The notes under the pieces were generated by a model that was not told the origin of the DNA, did not search any database, and worked only from the letters and a program-made list of their open reading frames with translations. A stretch of DNA of 45,917 nt from Phyllobacteriaceae bacterium (lineage in GTDB: Bacteria; Pseudomonadota; Alphaproteobacteria; Rhizobiales; Rhizobiaceae): assembly GCA_024742765.1 (NCBI GenBank), contig JANSXT010000025.1, forward strand, positions 1 to 45,917, in the 5' to 3' direction. How positions within the stretch are numbered: position 1 is the stretch's first letter; the number at the start of each line of letters is the position of its first letter. Shown in pieces: positions 9,474 to 19,460 of the stretch. The position numbers and the translations under genes were made by a program.

Positions 9474-10032
9474 TATTGGCGCGGTGTTTGAAGAAGACCA
9501 GAGCCGTCAGGCCGACATACAGCCAGCCCAGCATGTTTTCGCCAAGGATGAACAAAGTCAATGTGGTCACGGTGACGCCGACAAGGGCGGCCAGCGACGA
9601 ATAGCGCGTGATGAACGCCGTCAGCAGCCAGCCCGCCGCGAACGGCAACAGCACCATCCAGGAATAACCAAGCGAAATACCGGCAAAGGTGGCGACACCT
9701 TTGCCGCCGCGAAAGCCCAGCCAAACCGGGTAGAGATGGCCGACAAAGGCGCCAAGCCCCGCCGCAATCGCCGCCTCCGTGCCGAAGCCCTTGGCGATGA
9801 CGACCGGCACCAGCCCCTTGAGCGCGTCGAGCAGCAGCGTCAGCGCGGCAAGGCCCTTGTTGCCGGTGCGCAGCACGTTTGTCGCGCCGATATTGCCCGA
9901 GCCGATCGAACGGATGTCGCCCAGCCCGGCGAAGCGCGTCAGGATGAGGCCGAACGGGATCGAACCGGAGAGATAGCCGCCTGCCAGAGCGACGAGTGCG
10001 GCCAGAAGGCTGAATTCACCGATCGTGTCCAT
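9424..10032 (-). CDS. plsY: Acyl-phosphate:glycerol-3-phosphate acyltransferase
   Basis: PlsY, 202 residues, is an inner-membrane enzyme that transfers the acyl group from acyl-phosphate to glycerol-3-phosphate, the first step of phospholipid synthesis in the PlsX/PlsY pathway. Its cytoplasmic motifs are seen in order: GSIPFG, then [14 protein letters not shown], then [18 protein letters not shown], and finally KHRANIARL near the C-terminus. At least five hydrophobic segments agree with a multi-span topology. It begins 24 bp after pyrC and overlaps the annotated dprA start by 50 bp, consistent with one transcript. Confidence 0.95.
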   Translation of the reverse strand: MDTIGEFSLLAALVALAGGYLSGSIPFGLILTRFAGLGDIRSIGSGNIGATNVLRTGNKGLAALTLLLDALKGLVPVVIAKGFGTEAAIAAGLGAFVGHLYPVWLGFRGGKGVATFAGISLGYSWMVLLPFAAGWLLTAFITRYSSLAALVGVTVTTLTLFILGENMLGWLYVGLTALVFFKHRANIARLREGTESRIGQKG

Positions 10033-10056
10033 CGCATCCTCCCGGCGTACTGCCGA

Positions 10057-11355
10057 TCATGCCGCAAAGACGGTGCGGCCGGCAACGACGGTCCGCACCG
10101 CCCGCCCGGTCAGGCGCGCTTCGTCAAAGGCGGTGTTCTTGGACAGCGACCGCAACTGCGCCGCATCCAGAACGAAGGGCTGGTCGAGATCGATAACGGC
10201 GAAATCCGCCGGGGCGCCGGGCCGCAGCGTGCCGGCATCGAGGCCCAGCCGGCGCGCCGGTGCCGTGCTCATCGCCTCGATCAGGCGCGGCAGGGGCACG
10301 TCGCCCGAATGATGAAGGCGCAACGCCGCGCTGAGCATCGTCTCAAGGCCAACCGCGCCGTCCTCGGCCTCGGCGAAGGGGAGGCGCTTGGTGTCGACAT
10401 CCTGTGGATCGTGGTCCGAGCAGATTGTGTCGATCGTGCCGTCTTTCAGCGCCGCGATCATCGCCTGCCGGTCGTCTTCATGGCGCAGCGGCGGCGACAG
10501 TTTGAAGAAGGTCCTATATTCGCCGATATCGTTCTCGTTCAGCGTCAGATGGTTGATGGTGACGCCGGCGGTGACATCCAGCCCGTCGGTCTTGGCCCGG
10601 CCAATCGCCTCGGCAGCCGGCGCGCAGGAGATCTTGGCCGCGTGATACGCGGCGCCCGTCAGACGCGCGAGGCGCAGATCGCGGTCGACCGGCAGAAGTT
10701 CGGCCTCGCGCGGAATGCCGGGCAGTCCGAGAAGGCTGGCAAAAAGCCCTTCATTCATCACGCCCGCACCGGCCAGGTCGGCGTCGCGCGTGCAATGATC
10801 GATCACCGCGCCGAAGTCGCGCGCATAGGTCATGGCCCGCCGCATCACCGCGGCATTGGCGATCGTCCTGCGGCCCTCGGTGAACATCACTGCGCCGGCA
10901 TCGCGCAGATTGCCCATCTCGGTCATCTCGGCGCCGCCGAGGCCGAGCGTGATCGCGCCCGCCGGGTGAACCCGGACCGAGCCCGTCTCGCGCGCCGTGC
11001 GCAGCACGAATTCGACCAGCGCCACATCGTCGATGACGGGGCTCGTATCGGGCATCATGACGATTGAGGTCACGCCGCCCGCCGCCGCCGCTTCGCATGC
11101 CGAGGCGATCGTCTCGCGATGCTCGCCACCCGGCTCGCCGATATGGACACGGCTGTCGACAAGGCCGGGCACGATGGTCAGCCCGGTGCAGTCGATCCGC
11201 GTCGCGCCGTCCGGCACGCCCTGATTGCGGGCGCTCGCGCCGCTGGCGGCAATCAAACCGTCGGCGACGATCAGCGTGCCCGTTTCGTCGATCCCGCGCG
11301 ACGGATCGATGATGCGCGCATTTTCATAGACCGCTGTTCCGGTGGCCGGAGTCAT
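10057..11355 (-). CDS. pyrC: Dihydroorotase-like protein (probably non-catalytic PyrC)
   Basis: This 432-residue protein belongs to the dihydroorotase / cyclic amidohydrolase family. The start at 11355 overlaps the pyrB stop by 4 nt (ATGA), so it is translationally coupled to aspartate carbamoyltransferase. The metal-binding HxH motif is altered: the segment reads [18 protein letters not shown], with Arg69 where the first histidine should be (His71 remains). The later DHAPH-type motif reads SDHDPQDVD. These losses suggest a structural partner of PyrB rather than an active enzyme, as for the inactive PyrC' of Pseudomonas pyrBC' operons. If so, an active pyrC must lie elsewhere. Family assignment is sure; lack of activity is inference. 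Confidence 0.88.
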   Translation of the reverse strand: MTPATGTAVYENARIIDPSRGIDETGTLIVADGLIAASGASARNQGVPDGATRIDCTGLTIVPGLVDSRVHIGEPGGEHRETIASACEAAAAGGVTSIVMMPDTSPVIDDVALVEFVLRTARETGSVRVHPAGAITLGLGGAEMTEMGNLRDAGAVMFTEGRRTIANAAVMRRAMTYARDFGAVIDHCTRDADLAGAGVMNEGLFASLLGLPGIPREAELLPVDRDLRLARLTGAAYHAAKISCAPAAEAIGRAKTDGLDVTAGVTINHLTLNENDIGEYRTFFKLSPPLRHEDDRQAMIAALKDGTIDTICSDHDPQDVDTKRLPFAEAEDGAVGLETMLSAALRLHHSGDVPLPRLIEAMSTAPARRLGLDAGTLRPGAPADFAVIDLDQPFVLDAAQLRSLSKNTAFDEARLTGRAVRTVVAGRTVFAA

Positions 11356-12314
11356 GGCGCCACCGCCGCGTTGCGGCGCGGGTCGAGCAGCGCCTCCATG
11401 ACGGCCATGCGCACGGCAACGCCCATCTCCACCTGTTCCTCGATGACTGATTGCGGACCGTCGGCGATCTCCGAGGCGATCTCGACGCCCCGGTTCATCG
11501 GCCCGGGATGCATGACAAGGCAATCGGGTCTGGCATGGCCAAGCTTGGCCGCATCGAGCCCGTAATGGCGGAAATATTCGCGCACCGACGGCACGAACCC
11601 GCCGGCCATCCGCTCGCGCTGAAGGCGCAGCATCATCACCACATCGGCGCCGGCAATGCCGTCCTCGAGCCGCACATGATGTTCGGTGCCCATCTCGGCG
11701 ATGCCGGCTGGCATCAGCGTCGACGGCCCGACCGCGCGGACCCGCGCGCCCATCGTGTTCAGCAAGATGATGTTGGAGCGCGCGACGCGGCTGTGCAGGA
11801 TGTCGCCGCAGATCGCCACGGTCAGCCCGTCGAGACGTCCCTTGTGGCGGCGGATGGTCAGCGCGTCGAGAAGGGCCTGCGTGGGATGTTCGTGGGCGCC
11901 ATCGCCCGCATTGATCACGGCGCAGCCGACCTTGCGGGCAAGCAGCGCGGCGGCGCCGGCGGCACCGTGGCGGATCACCAGAATATCGGGATGCATCGCA
12001 TTCAGCGTCATCGCCGTGTCGATCAGCGTTTCGCCCTTCTTCACCGAAGACGAGGCGACCGCCATGTTCATCACATCGGCGCCGAGCCGCTTGCCGGCCA
12101 ATTCGAACGAGGCCTGCGTGCGCGTCGAGGCTTCAAAGAACAGATTGATCTGCGTCAGCCCGCGCAGCACGGCCTTTTTCTTTTCGCGCTGGCGCGAGAT
12201 GTTGACGGCTTCGTCCGCCCGGTCGAGCAGCGTTGCGATATCGGGATAGTTCAGCCCGGCGATCCCCAGAAGATGCCGGTGGCCGTACAGAGGGTGGTCC
12301 GTCGATCCTGTCAT
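11352..12314 (-). CDS. pyrB: Aspartate carbamoyltransferase catalytic subunit
   Basis: PyrB, 320 residues, joins carbamoyl phosphate and aspartate in the committed step of pyrimidine synthesis. The carbamoyl-phosphate-binding motif STRT is at residues 63-66 within [26 protein letters not shown] and the C-terminal [11 protein letters not shown] are also typical. The start at 12314 gives the usual length; the longer frame to 12392 adds unconserved residues. It is the first gene of pyrB-pyrC-plsY-dprA and is divergent from the acyl-CoA dehydrogenase gene across 142 bp. No regulatory subunit gene (pyrI) is present nearby. Confidence 0.95.
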   Translation of the reverse strand: MTGSTDHPLYGHRHLLGIAGLNYPDIATLLDRADEAVNISRQREKKKAVLRGLTQINLFFEASTRTQASFELAGKRLGADVMNMAVASSSVKKGETLIDTAMTLNAMHPDILVIRHGAAGAAALLARKVGCAVINAGDGAHEHPTQALLDALTIRRHKGRLDGLTVAICGDILHSRVARSNIILLNTMGARVRAVGPSTLMPAGIAEMGTEHHVRLEDGIAGADVVMMLRLQRERMAGGFVPSVREYFRHYGLDAAKLGHARPDCLVMHPGPMNRGVEIASEIADGPQSVIEEQVEMGVAVRMAVMEALLDPRRNAAVAP

Positions 12315-12456
12315 GCTGAATGTGCCGCATAAGCGCAATCGGCCCCGGTCGCAAGCGAACGGGCACGCGATCACAGCTTTTTGGATGGCCATTCGCAGGG
12401 CACGGTCCTTGGGTTAGGTTGCCGCCGACAACCGGAATCACACGCGGAATGCTGCC

Positions 12457-14097
12457 GTGAACACTTCGCCGACCCATGCCGTCACCAACCAGCCGCCGCC
12501 GCGCGCCGGCGGCAACGCCTATCGCGACGATCCGCTGCTGCTGGCGCTGACCAAGCAGATGGGCGGCGAGACGGTGCGCGAACTGGACCAGATCGGCCGC
12601 TATGTGCTGGCGCCCGAGGCGCTCGATCTGGCGCGGCTCGCCAATGAGAACCCACCGCGCCTGCGCACCCATGATCGGCAGGGCCGGCGCATCGATCAGG
12701 TCGAATTCCATCCCGCCTGGCACGCGCTGATGCGGCGTTCGGTCGGCTGGGGCCTGTCCAGTTCGGTTTGGGAGGAAGCGCCGCGCAAGGCCGGCCATGC
12801 CCATGCCGCGCGCGGCGCGCGGTTTTTCATGATGGCAGGGCTCGAGACCGGCCATCTGTGCCCGCTCACCATGACCAGCGCCGCCATGGCTGCCCTGATG
12901 GTCTCGCCGCAGCTCGCCAGCGAATGGGGCCCGCGCCTGATGACCCGCAAATATGACAGCGCCAACCGCGCACCGGTCGAAAAGGCCGGCCTTCTGGTCG
13001 GCATGGGCATGACCGAAAAGCAGGGCGGCAGCGATCTGTCGGACCTGTCGAGCCGAGCCGAACCGGCCGGCAACGAGCTCTATCGGCTGACCGGCCACAA
13101 ATGGTTCATGTCCGCGCCCATGTGCGACGCCTTCCTGATGCTGGCACGCACTCAAAATGGCATCTCGTGCTTTCTCGTGCCGCGCTATCTGGCCGGCGGC
13201 GAGCGCAACGGCCTTGCGTTCCAGCGCCTCAAGGACAAGCTCGGCAACCGGTCCAATGCGTCCTCCGAAGTGGAGTTTTCCGGCGCGATCGGCCAGCTCG
13301 TCGGCGAAAACGGCCGCGGCATCAGGACCATCCTCGAAATGGTGACGCTGACCCGCCTCGATTGCGCGCTGGCCTCGGCCGGCCTGATGCGGTCGGGCCT
13401 TGCCGAAGCGGTCCATCACGCCCGGCACCGCAAGGTGGCCGGCGGCGTGCTCATCGACAAGCCGCTGATGATGCGGGTTCTCGCCGACATGGCGCTCGAC
13501 GTGGCGGCAGCGACCGCCCTGTCGTTCCGGTTGGCCCGGTCCTTCGATGGCGCCGGCGGCGATGCAGCCGAAGGCGCCTTCGCGCGGGCCATGACCCCGG
13601 CGGTCAAATATTGGGTCTGCAAGACCGCGCCGCCGCTTCTGGGCGAAGCCATGGAGTGCATGGGTGGCAATGGCTATGTCGAGGAGGGCGTTCTGGCCCG
13701 CCATTATCGCGAGGCCCCGGTCAATGCGATCTGGGAAGGTTCGGGCAACATCATGGCGCTCGATGTGATGCGCGTGCATGCGCGTTCGCCCGAAACGTTC
13801 GACGCAATCATCGATGGCCTATCGCAGGAGTTGGGACCGGCCGGCGCGCGCACGATCGAAGTGGTGCGGGCGGCATTGGCACTGGCTGCAACCGATGAAG
13901 GTGCGGCGCGGATCGCCACCGAACAATTGGCCCTGGCCGCCGCTGCGGCCGAACTGCGGCGCCTGGGCATGGGCGCGCTGGCCGACGCCTTTGCCGAAAC
14001 GCGGCTCGGCGGCGCATGGCGGGCGACTTACGGCATGCTCGATGCGCGCTTTGATGCGCGGGCCATCCTCGATGCGCTCTATGTTCCGGCCAGTTGA
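12457..14097 (+). CDS. AidB-like acyl-CoA dehydrogenase family flavoprotein
   Basis: This 546-residue protein is of the acyl-CoA dehydrogenase superfamily in the AidB / isovaleryl-CoA dehydrogenase-like branch. Its length is close to E. coli AidB, which binds DNA and is induced by alkylating agents. The FAD-binding segment GMGMTEKQGGSD (183-193), the helical C-terminal domain with MECMGGNGYVEEG and AIWEGSGNIMALD, and the extra C-terminal helices all fit. The start is a GTG at 12457, with a weak ribosome-binding site. The last 19 nt overlap the AEC transporter gene on the other strand. Whether it acts on acyl-CoA or in alkylation protection cannot be decided from sequence. Confidence 0.9.
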   Translation: MNTSPTHAVTNQPPPRAGGNAYRDDPLLLALTKQMGGETVRELDQIGRYVLAPEALDLARLANENPPRLRTHDRQGRRIDQVEFHPAWHALMRRSVGWGLSSSVWEEAPRKAGHAHAARGARFFMMAGLETGHLCPLTMTSAAMAALMVSPQLASEWGPRLMTRKYDSANRAPVEKAGLLVGMGMTEKQGGSDLSDLSSRAEPAGNELYRLTGHKWFMSAPMCDAFLMLARTQNGISCFLVPRYLAGGERNGLAFQRLKDKLGNRSNASSEVEFSGAIGQLVGENGRGIRTILEMVTLTRLDCALASAGLMRSGLAEAVHHARHRKVAGGVLIDKPLMMRVLADMALDVAAATALSFRLARSFDGAGGDAAEGAFARAMTPAVKYWVCKTAPPLLGEAMECMGGNGYVEEGVLARHYREAPVNAIWEGSGNIMALDVMRVHARSPETFDAIIDGLSQELGPAGARTIEVVRAALALAATDEGAARIATEQLALAAAAAELRRLGMGALADAFAETRLGGAWRATYGMLDARFDARAILDALYVPAS

Positions 14098-15014
14098 GCG
14101 GTGATCGCCAGCACGGCGGGGATCGACAGGAAGGCGATCGCGGTTTGCACGGTCACGACGGCCGCATAGGCTTCCGCATCGCCGCCCATCTCCCGTGCCA
14201 GCACATAGCCATTCATCGCGGTCGGCACGGCGGCGCAGAGCGCAAGATACTGCAGTTCGAGGCCGCCGATGCCCAACAGCAATGCCAGCCCGATCATCAG
14301 CACCGGCAGGATGAAGAGTTTCAGCACCGAAGGCGCGATGACGGCCCATCCGGTCAGCATCCGGATGTCGCCCTTCAGGCCGGCGCCGATCGCCAGAAGA
14401 CCCATGCCAAGCGCCGCACGGCCGACCAGGTGCAGTGCATCCATGATCGGGCCGGGCAGGGGAAAGGGCAAAAGCCGTACGATGATCGCCAGCGCGGTAC
14501 CGACGATCAGCGGGTTGACGGCGACCTTGCGCAGCGTTGCGGCGATGCTGGGTTTGGCATCGGTGAACCAGGCGACGACAGAGACCGTCGCCACATTGAT
14601 CGGGATGATCACCACGGCCATGGCCAGCGCCACCATCGCCGCGCCTTCGGGCGGAAACAGCTTTTCGGCGACCGCGAGCGCGATGAAGCCGTTCCATCGG
14701 ATCGATGCCTGAAAGACCGACGAATAGGTCGGGCGCGACAGGCCCTGCCGCCGCAGCAGCGGCCACAGCGCAAGCGCCAGAATCCCCAGAACCGTCACCG
14801 CCGCCAGAAGGACGAACATCGCCGTTCCCAGCGACAGGCCGGAAAAGTCGGCGCGCACGATGGTGGTGAACAAGAGCACTGGATAGAGGACGTAAAAGCC
14901 CATCCGGTCGAGGCCGCGCCAGAAGTCCGGCTCGAACAGGGGCAGGCGCTTGAGGCCGTTTCCGGCGAAGATCAAAAGGAAGATCGGCGCAATGGAGGCG
15001 AAGATGGCAGCCAT
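14079..15014 (-). CDS. AEC family transporter (auxin efflux carrier-like permease)
   Basis: This 311-residue inner-membrane permease has about ten hydrophobic segments across its whole length. It begins MAAIFASIAPIFLLIFAGNG and includes the family's typical MGFYVLYPVLLF and GRAALGMGLLAIGAGL segments, with two similar five-helix halves. AEC proteins include bacterial malate or other organic-acid carriers; the substrate here is unknown. It is convergent with the AidB-like gene (19-bp overlap of the 3' ends) and divergent from the small membrane protein gene at 15173. Confidence 0.88.
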   Translation of the reverse strand: MAAIFASIAPIFLLIFAGNGLKRLPLFEPDFWRGLDRMGFYVLYPVLLFTTIVRADFSGLSLGTAMFVLLAAVTVLGILALALWPLLRRQGLSRPTYSSVFQASIRWNGFIALAVAEKLFPPEGAAMVALAMAVVIIPINVATVSVVAWFTDAKPSIAATLRKVAVNPLIVGTALAIIVRLLPFPLPGPIMDALHLVGRAALGMGLLAIGAGLKGDIRMLTGWAVIAPSVLKLFILPVLMIGLALLLGIGGLELQYLALCAAVPTAMNGYVLAREMGGDAEAYAAVVTVQTAIAFLSIPAVLAITAQLAGT

Positions 15015-15172
15015 GATGGCCGCTCCTTACGCCCCGGTGCCCGGTCCCGCAACGCTTGTCGAACCGCCGGCTCCGCGGCAGGCGGCGCGTTAACCTTAAC
15101 AATTGGTTTCATTTGTCTGTCGGCTTGCGCTGATCGATAGTGGGCCGGGCACAAGCGACAGGCGGAGAGCGG

Positions 15173-15514
15173 ATGCGCTATGTATTTTGGTTCTGGTTCG
15201 TGCCCATGGGCTTCCTGTGGAGCTGGTTCTTCCTGTCTTATCACGACATCAGCCTGGGCATGGGCTTCTTCTCGCGCCAGACCCATGATCTGGTGTTTGC
15301 GATCTACGGCCACATTCTGAACCTGGAAAAGGACGTCATCGTCCAGCTTCTGGTCAAGGCGTGCATCGTCGATACGTTTCTGATCATGGGCATCGTTGCC
15401 TTCCGTCGCAGGAAGGCGATCCAAGCCTGGTGGCAGGGGCGGCGCGCTCGTCGCGCAGCACCCGTGCCAGTCGAGGAGAAGGCCGCCGATCAGGTCGTCG
15501 CACCGGCCGAATAG
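15173..15514 (+). CDS. Small membrane protein, conserved hypothetical
   Basis: This 113-residue protein starts at 15173 behind GGAG (15164-15167, 5-nt spacing). An aromatic N-terminal segment ([20 protein letters not shown]) and a second hydrophobic stretch near residues 65-80 suggest two membrane helices. They are followed by a basic stretch ([18 protein letters not shown]) and an Ala/Glu-rich tail, probably cytoplasmic. I recognise no functional domain, though the pattern resembles small rhizobial proteins of unknown function. Its last 25 nt overlap the 3' end of ruvX on the opposite strand. Confidence 0.78.
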   Translation: MRYVFWFWFVPMGFLWSWFFLSYHDISLGMGFFSRQTHDLVFAIYGHILNLEKDVIVQLLVKACIVDTFLIMGIVAFRRRKAIQAWWQGRRARRAAPVPVEEKAADQVVAPAE

Positions 15515-15966
15515 AGCCTGTCCAGAACACCCTGCAGAATGAAGGCGGCGGCGGCCGAGTCGATCCGCTCGCCCCTTTTGCTCCGGCTCATGTCCTGATC
15601 GATGAGCGCGCGCTCGGCAGCGACCGTCGACAGCCGCTCGTCCCAGAACGCATGGGGCAGGGCGATCCGGCCCGCCATGTTGCGGGCAAACGCCCGTGCC
15701 GATTGCGCGCGCGGGCCTTCGGACCCGTCCATGTTGACCGGCAGGCCGAGGACGACCGCGCCGACATTGTCCATTTCGAATTGCGCCGCCAGCGCGGTCA
15801 CGTCGGCGGTGAACTTTTTGCGGCGGATGACAGGCCGCGGATGCGCAAAGGACAGGCCTGTATCCGACACCGCGATGCCGATCGTCTTCGTGCCCAGATC
15901 GAGCGCGGCCAGCGTCTGGCCCTTTTCGAGCCCTTCGGCGATGGCTTCGATGGCGGTTTCCGGCAT
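15490..15966 (-). CDS. ruvX: Pre-16S rRNA nuclease / putative Holliday junction resolvase YqgF
   Basis: This 158-residue member of the RNase H-like YqgF/RuvX family takes part in 16S rRNA 5'-end maturation and has also been proposed as a Holliday junction resolvase. The motifs are clear: [15 protein letters not shown] with Asp23, [32 protein letters not shown], and [10 protein letters not shown] with the C-terminal catalytic Asp. The first 20 residues before the core are poorly conserved, so a later start is possible. It is divergent from the UPF0173 hydrolase gene across 77 bp. Confidence 0.93.
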   Translation of the reverse strand: MPETAIEAIAEGLEKGQTLAALDLGTKTIGIAVSDTGLSFAHPRPVIRRKKFTADVTALAAQFEMDNVGAVVLGLPVNMDGSEGPRAQSARAFARNMAGRIALPHAFWDERLSTVAAERALIDQDMSRSKRGERIDSAAAAFILQGVLDRLYSAGATT

Positions 15967-16043
15967 TGGCGCTCCCGGCGCGATGGACTGTGTCAGGCGC
16001 GCTTTCTAAGGTGATGCGATCACAATTGCGAGGAGGCAATGCG

Positions 16044-16751
16044 ATGAAGCTCACCTGGTTCGGCCATTCGGCGTTTCGCATCGATCATGGCGATGCACAC
16101 ATTCTCATCGACCCGTTCCTGTCGGGCAATCCGTCCTGGGACGGCGGCTGGGAGGCGGCGGCCGAAGGGGCGACCCATGTGCTTTTGACCCATGGCCATG
16201 ACGATCATCTCGGCGACAGCCTCGATATCCTCAAGGCGAGCGGCGCCATGCTCGTCGCCAATTTCGAGATCTGCATGTATCTGGTCGGCCAGGGCGCCAA
16301 CGGGGACGCGATCAATCCCGGCAATCACGGCGGAACCGTCGATTGCGGGCCTTTCAGGACATCGTTCGTGCGCGCCCAGCACTCCTCCTCGTCGCAACTT
16401 GAGGGCGGAAACAATATTTATCTCGGCAATCCCGGCGGGCTGGTGCTGACCTTCGACGATGCGCCGAGCGTCTATCACATGGGCGACACGGACATTTTCT
16501 CCGACATGGCGCTGATCGACGAGTTCCACCGCCCGCAGGTGGGTCTGGTGCCGATCGGCGACCGGTTCACCATGGGCGCATCCGCCGCCGCGATCGCCTG
16601 CCGCCGCTATTTCAACTTCACGACCGTGGTGCCCTGCCATTACGGCACCTTCCCGATCATCGACCAGACGGCGGACGCGTTTCTCGAAGCCATGGAGGGG
16701 GACGCCGAAACGGTGACGGTGCCCGATATCGGCAAGCCGATCACGCTCTGA
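16044..16751 (+). CDS. UPF0173 metal-dependent hydrolase (metallo-beta-lactamase fold)
   Basis: This 235-residue protein begins MKLTWFGHSAFRID behind an excellent AGGAGG (16031-16036, 7-nt spacing); an upstream in-frame extension was rejected for that reason. The metallo-beta-lactamase signature is LLTHGHDDHLGD, with ligands His50, His52, Asp54 and His55. Later motifs include HMGDTDIFSDM and VVPCHYGTFPII, which supply further metal ligands. UPF0173 (YtkL-like) hydrolases are widespread, but their substrate is not established. It precedes the gatCA genes on the same strand, with a likely promoter between. Confidence 0.9.
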   Translation: MKLTWFGHSAFRIDHGDAHILIDPFLSGNPSWDGGWEAAAEGATHVLLTHGHDDHLGDSLDILKASGAMLVANFEICMYLVGQGANGDAINPGNHGGTVDCGPFRTSFVRAQHSSSSQLEGGNNIYLGNPGGLVLTFDDAPSVYHMGDTDIFSDMALIDEFHRPQVGLVPIGDRFTMGASAAAIACRRYFNFTTVVPCHYGTFPIIDQTADAFLEAMEGDAETVTVPDIGKPITL

Positions 16752-16791
16752 GGCGGCCGGCTGCAACGGCGTTGACGCCGCCGGCGCCCCG

Positions 16792-16820
16792 TTGCGCCGC
16801 CGACCGCGCGCCGTTATAGC
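16792..16820 (+). promoter_or_regulatory. Candidate promoter for gatC
   Basis: TTGCGC (16792-16797) and TATAGC (16815-16820) have a 17-bp spacer, 33 bp before the gatC ATG. GGAG at 16844-16847 is the ribosome-binding site. This is a pattern match only. Confidence 0.35.
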
Positions 16821-16853
16821 GGGACCAGCAAAACCGATTTCCCGGAGCCATCG

Positions 16854-17141
16854 ATGTCCGTCGATACCGCCACCGTCAAGCGTGTCGCCAAGCTCGCGCG
16901 CATCCGCGTCAGCGATGCGGAAGCCGCCCATCTGGAAGGCGAACTGAACGCCATTCTGGGCTTTGTCGAACAATTGTCCGAGGTCGATATCGAGGGCGTC
17001 GAGCCGATGACCTCGGTGACCGAAATGGCGATGAAGAAGCGCCAGGACGCCGTCACCGACGGCGGCAAGGCCGCCGACATCACCGCCAACGCGCCCAATT
17101 CGGAAGACAATTTCTTCCTCGTGCCGAAAGTCGTCGAATAA
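16854..17141 (+). CDS. gatC: Asp/Glu-tRNA(Asn/Gln) amidotransferase subunit C
   Basis: GatC, 95 residues, is the small subunit that wraps around the GatA-GatB interface of the GatCAB amidotransferase. That enzyme converts Glu-tRNA(Gln) or Asp-tRNA(Asn) to the amide. The whole family pattern is present: [40 protein letters not shown], and the C-terminal [12 protein letters not shown]. It starts 6 nt after GGAG and lies 26 bp before gatA, so the two are co-transcribed. gatB, usually adjacent, is 1.9 kb downstream of gatA. Confidence 0.96.
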   Translation: MSVDTATVKRVAKLARIRVSDAEAAHLEGELNAILGFVEQLSEVDIEGVEPMTSVTEMAMKKRQDAVTDGGKAADITANAPNSEDNFFLVPKVVE

Positions 17142-17167
17142 CAGCCATTACGGGTTTCCCCGACATT

Positions 17168-18649
17168 ATGACCGACCTGACAAGCCTGACCATTGCCGAG
17201 GCGCGCGACCGGCTCGCCGCCAAGGATTTCACTGCGCTGGAACTGACCGACGCCTATCTGGCGGCCATCGATGCGGCCAACGGCGCCCTCAATGCCTATG
17301 TCGCAACGACCCCCGACCAGGCCCGCCAGATGGCCTCGGCGTCCGACAAACGCCGCGCGGGCGGAACCGCCGGTGTACTCGAAGGCATCCCGCTCGGTGT
17401 CAAGGACCTGTTCGCCACCGAGGGTGTCCACACCCAGGCCGGCAGCCACATTCTGGACGGCTTCAAGCCGCGCTATGAATCGACCGTCACCGCCAATCTG
17501 TGGGCCGACGGTGCGGTCATGCTCGGCAAATTGAACATGGACGAGTTCGCCATGGGCTCGTCCAACGAGACGTCTTTTTACGGCCCGGTCGTCAATCCGT
17601 GGCGGGCAAGGGGCTCGAACATGGATCTGGTGCCCGGCGGCTCGTCTGGCGGGTCCGCCGCCGCAGTTGCCGCCCATTTGTGCGCCGGCGCCACCGCCAC
17701 CGACACGGGCGGCTCGATCCGCCAGCCGGCAGCGTTTACCGGCACCGTCGGCATCAAGCCCACCTATGGCCGCTGTTCGCGCTGGGGTATTGCCGCTTTC
17801 GCGTCCTCGCTGGACCAGGCCGGCCCGATCGCCCGCGACGTGCGCGATGCGGCGATCCTGCTGAAATCCATGGCCAGCGTCGACGAAAAGGACACGACCA
17901 GCGTCGATCGCCCCGTGCCCGACTATGAGGCGGCGCTTGGCGGCTCGGTGAAGGGCATGACGATCGGCATTCCGGCCGAATATCGCATGGACGGCATGCC
18001 CGACGAAATCGAAACGCTGTGGCAGCAGGGCATTGCGTGGCTCAAGGATGCCGGCGCCGAGATCAGGCCCATTTCCCTGCCGCACACCAAATATGCGCTG
18101 CCGGCCTACTATATCGTCGCGCCGGCGGAAGCCTCGTCCAACCTTGCCCGCTATGACGGCGTCAAATACGGCCTGCGCGTGCCCGGCAAGGACATTGCCG
18201 AAATGTATGAGAACACGCGGGCTGAGGGCTTCGGCGCCGAGGTCAAGCGCCGCGTCATGATCGGCACCTATGTCCTGTCGGCGGGCTATTACGACGCCTA
18301 TTATCTGCGCGCCCAGAAGGTGCGCACGCTGATCAAGCGCGATTTCGAAACGGTGTTTGATGACGGTGTCGATGCGATTTTGACGCCGGCGACGCCGTCC
18401 GCCGCCTTCGGGATCGGCGATCAGGACATGGCCGCCGATCCGGTGAAGATGTATCTCAACGACATCTTCACGGTGACCGTGAACATGGCCGGCCTTCCGG
18501 GCATCGCCGTTCCCGCCGGGCTTGACGAAAAGGGCCTGCCGCTCGGCTTGCAGCTCATCGGCAAACCCTTCCAAGAGGAAACGCTGTTCAGGACCGCGCA
18601 CATCATCGAGCAGGCCGCCGGGCGGTTTGTGCCGGACAAATGGTGGTGA
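17168..18649 (+). CDS. gatA: Asp/Glu-tRNA(Asn/Gln) amidotransferase subunit A
   Basis: GatA, 493 residues, is the glutaminase subunit of GatCAB and frees ammonia from glutamine for transamidation. The amidase-signature triad is complete: Lys79 in [10 protein letters not shown], cis-Ser159 in [11 protein letters not shown], and nucleophile Ser183 in [11 protein letters not shown]. The spacing matches known GatA proteins. It follows gatC by 26 bp. The following small ORF begins inside the last codons of gatA (10-nt overlap). Confidence 0.97.
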   Translation: MTDLTSLTIAEARDRLAAKDFTALELTDAYLAAIDAANGALNAYVATTPDQARQMASASDKRRAGGTAGVLEGIPLGVKDLFATEGVHTQAGSHILDGFKPRYESTVTANLWADGAVMLGKLNMDEFAMGSSNETSFYGPVVNPWRARGSNMDLVPGGSSGGSAAAVAAHLCAGATATDTGGSIRQPAAFTGTVGIKPTYGRCSRWGIAAFASSLDQAGPIARDVRDAAILLKSMASVDEKDTTSVDRPVPDYEAALGGSVKGMTIGIPAEYRMDGMPDEIETLWQQGIAWLKDAGAEIRPISLPHTKYALPAYYIVAPAEASSNLARYDGVKYGLRVPGKDIAEMYENTRAEGFGAEVKRRVMIGTYVLSAGYYDAYYLRAQKVRTLIKRDFETVFDDGVDAILTPATPSAAFGIGDQDMAADPVKMYLNDIFTVTVNMAGLPGIAVPAGLDEKGLPLGLQLIGKPFQEETLFRTAHIIEQAAGRFVPDKWW

Positions 18650-18900
18650 ACGAGGCGCAGGCCGCGCTGGACGCTCTGAAAGTCGACGGATTTGCCATGG
18701 GTGACGGGTTCGAGCGCGCCCATCGGATCGCACAGGCCCATGAGGGAGAACCGCTCTTTGACTGGTTGCATGCGCTTTGCCACCGCATCGAGGGTGACCA
18801 CGGCAATGCCGCTTACTGGTATCGTCGCGCCGGCAAGGCGCCGTTCGATGGATCGTTTGAAGCCGAGGCGGCTGCCATTGCGGCTGAACTGGCCGGTTAG
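18640..18900 (+). CDS. Conserved hypothetical 86-residue protein coupled to gatA
   Basis: The ATG lies within the final codons of gatA (ATGGTGGTGA), a 10-nt overlap that points to translational coupling and co-transcription. The protein is soluble and acidic. Its core, [20 protein letters not shown] followed by [10 protein letters not shown], looks like one or two helical repeats of a TPR-like kind, but the evidence is weak. I believe small proteins of this kind follow gatA in other alphaproteobacteria; no function is known to me. It could assist GatCAB or be a passenger. It ends 5 bp from the convergent Uma2-like gene. Confidence 0.72.
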   Translation: MVVNEAQAALDALKVDGFAMGDGFERAHRIAQAHEGEPLFDWLHALCHRIEGDHGNAAYWYRRAGKAPFDGSFEAEAAAIAAELAG

Positions 18901-18905
18901 AGCGT

Positions 18906-19460
18906 TCAGCCGGCGTAGATGTCGGCCAGCGGGATCATCACGCCGAGCCGTTCGAGCATGATCGTCGTGTCGCGGTCTTCGAGGATGATCGGCTCGATAT
19001 CAAACCCGCCATCATCATTGCGCGTCCACTGCCAGACACGCGGCTCGTCGGCGGAGAAGATCAGGTAGGTGTCGAGGCTTTCGAGCGCCAGATATTCCTC
19101 GCGTTTGGGCCCGAAATCATTGTGCTGGGTCGATGGCGACAGCACTTCGATAACGACGATCGCGTCCTCGATATGCGGCGTGTCGCCGGGAAGGCCGGCT
19201 GGAATGACCAGCAGATCGGCAAAGCGCGACGAGTCCTCGCCTGTGCGCAATGCGAACTCGGCGTCGGCAAGCTCAAAATCGGACCCTTTCAGTTGCGGCC
19301 CAATCACCTGAACGAGCGCCATGACGATCCGCGAATGCTTCAGTTTCACCCATGGCAGCATCACCGGCACCCCCCGCACCAGTTCATATTTGCGCTCTTG
19401 GCGCTGTCCCCATGCCATATAAGCATCGAAACTCATCTTCGGCGGGCTTTGAAGGTTCAT
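18906..19460 (-). CDS. Uma2 family (DUF820) putative endonuclease
   Basis: This 184-residue protein of the Uma2 / DUF820 family has a PD-(D/E)xK nuclease fold. Candidate active-site residues are Asp82 (RFADLLVIP) and Glu105 (IVVIEVLSPST), with the usual following KREEYLALESLDTYLIF segment. The biological role of Uma2 proteins is poorly known; they are numerous in cyanobacteria and common near mobile DNA. The start at 19460 is preferred because GGAG lies 6 nt upstream; an ATG at 19466 directly abuts that site. The frame extends much further upstream into the YjhX gene without similarity. It is on the strand opposite to gatA and gatB. Confidence 0.82.
   Translation of the reverse strand: MNLQSPPKMSFDAYMAWGQRQERKYELVRGVPVMLPWVKLKHSRIVMALVQVIGPQLKGSDFELADAEFALRTGEDSSRFADLLVIPAGLPGDTPHIEDAIVVIEVLSPSTQHNDFGPKREEYLALESLDTYLIFSADEPRVWQWTRNDDGGFDIEPIILEDRDTTIMLERLGVMIPLADIYAG

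Noticed and set aside
12327-12354. Promoter for pyrB (TTGCGA, 16-bp spacer, TTATGC on the minus strand)
   Set aside because: It would put the transcription start only a few bases before the ATG, leaving no room for a ribosome-binding site.
12133-13779. Open frame of about 548 codons antisense to the AidB-like gene
   Set aside because: Same GC effect; no ribosome-binding site, low-complexity composition, and a complete acyl-CoA dehydrogenase gene opposite.
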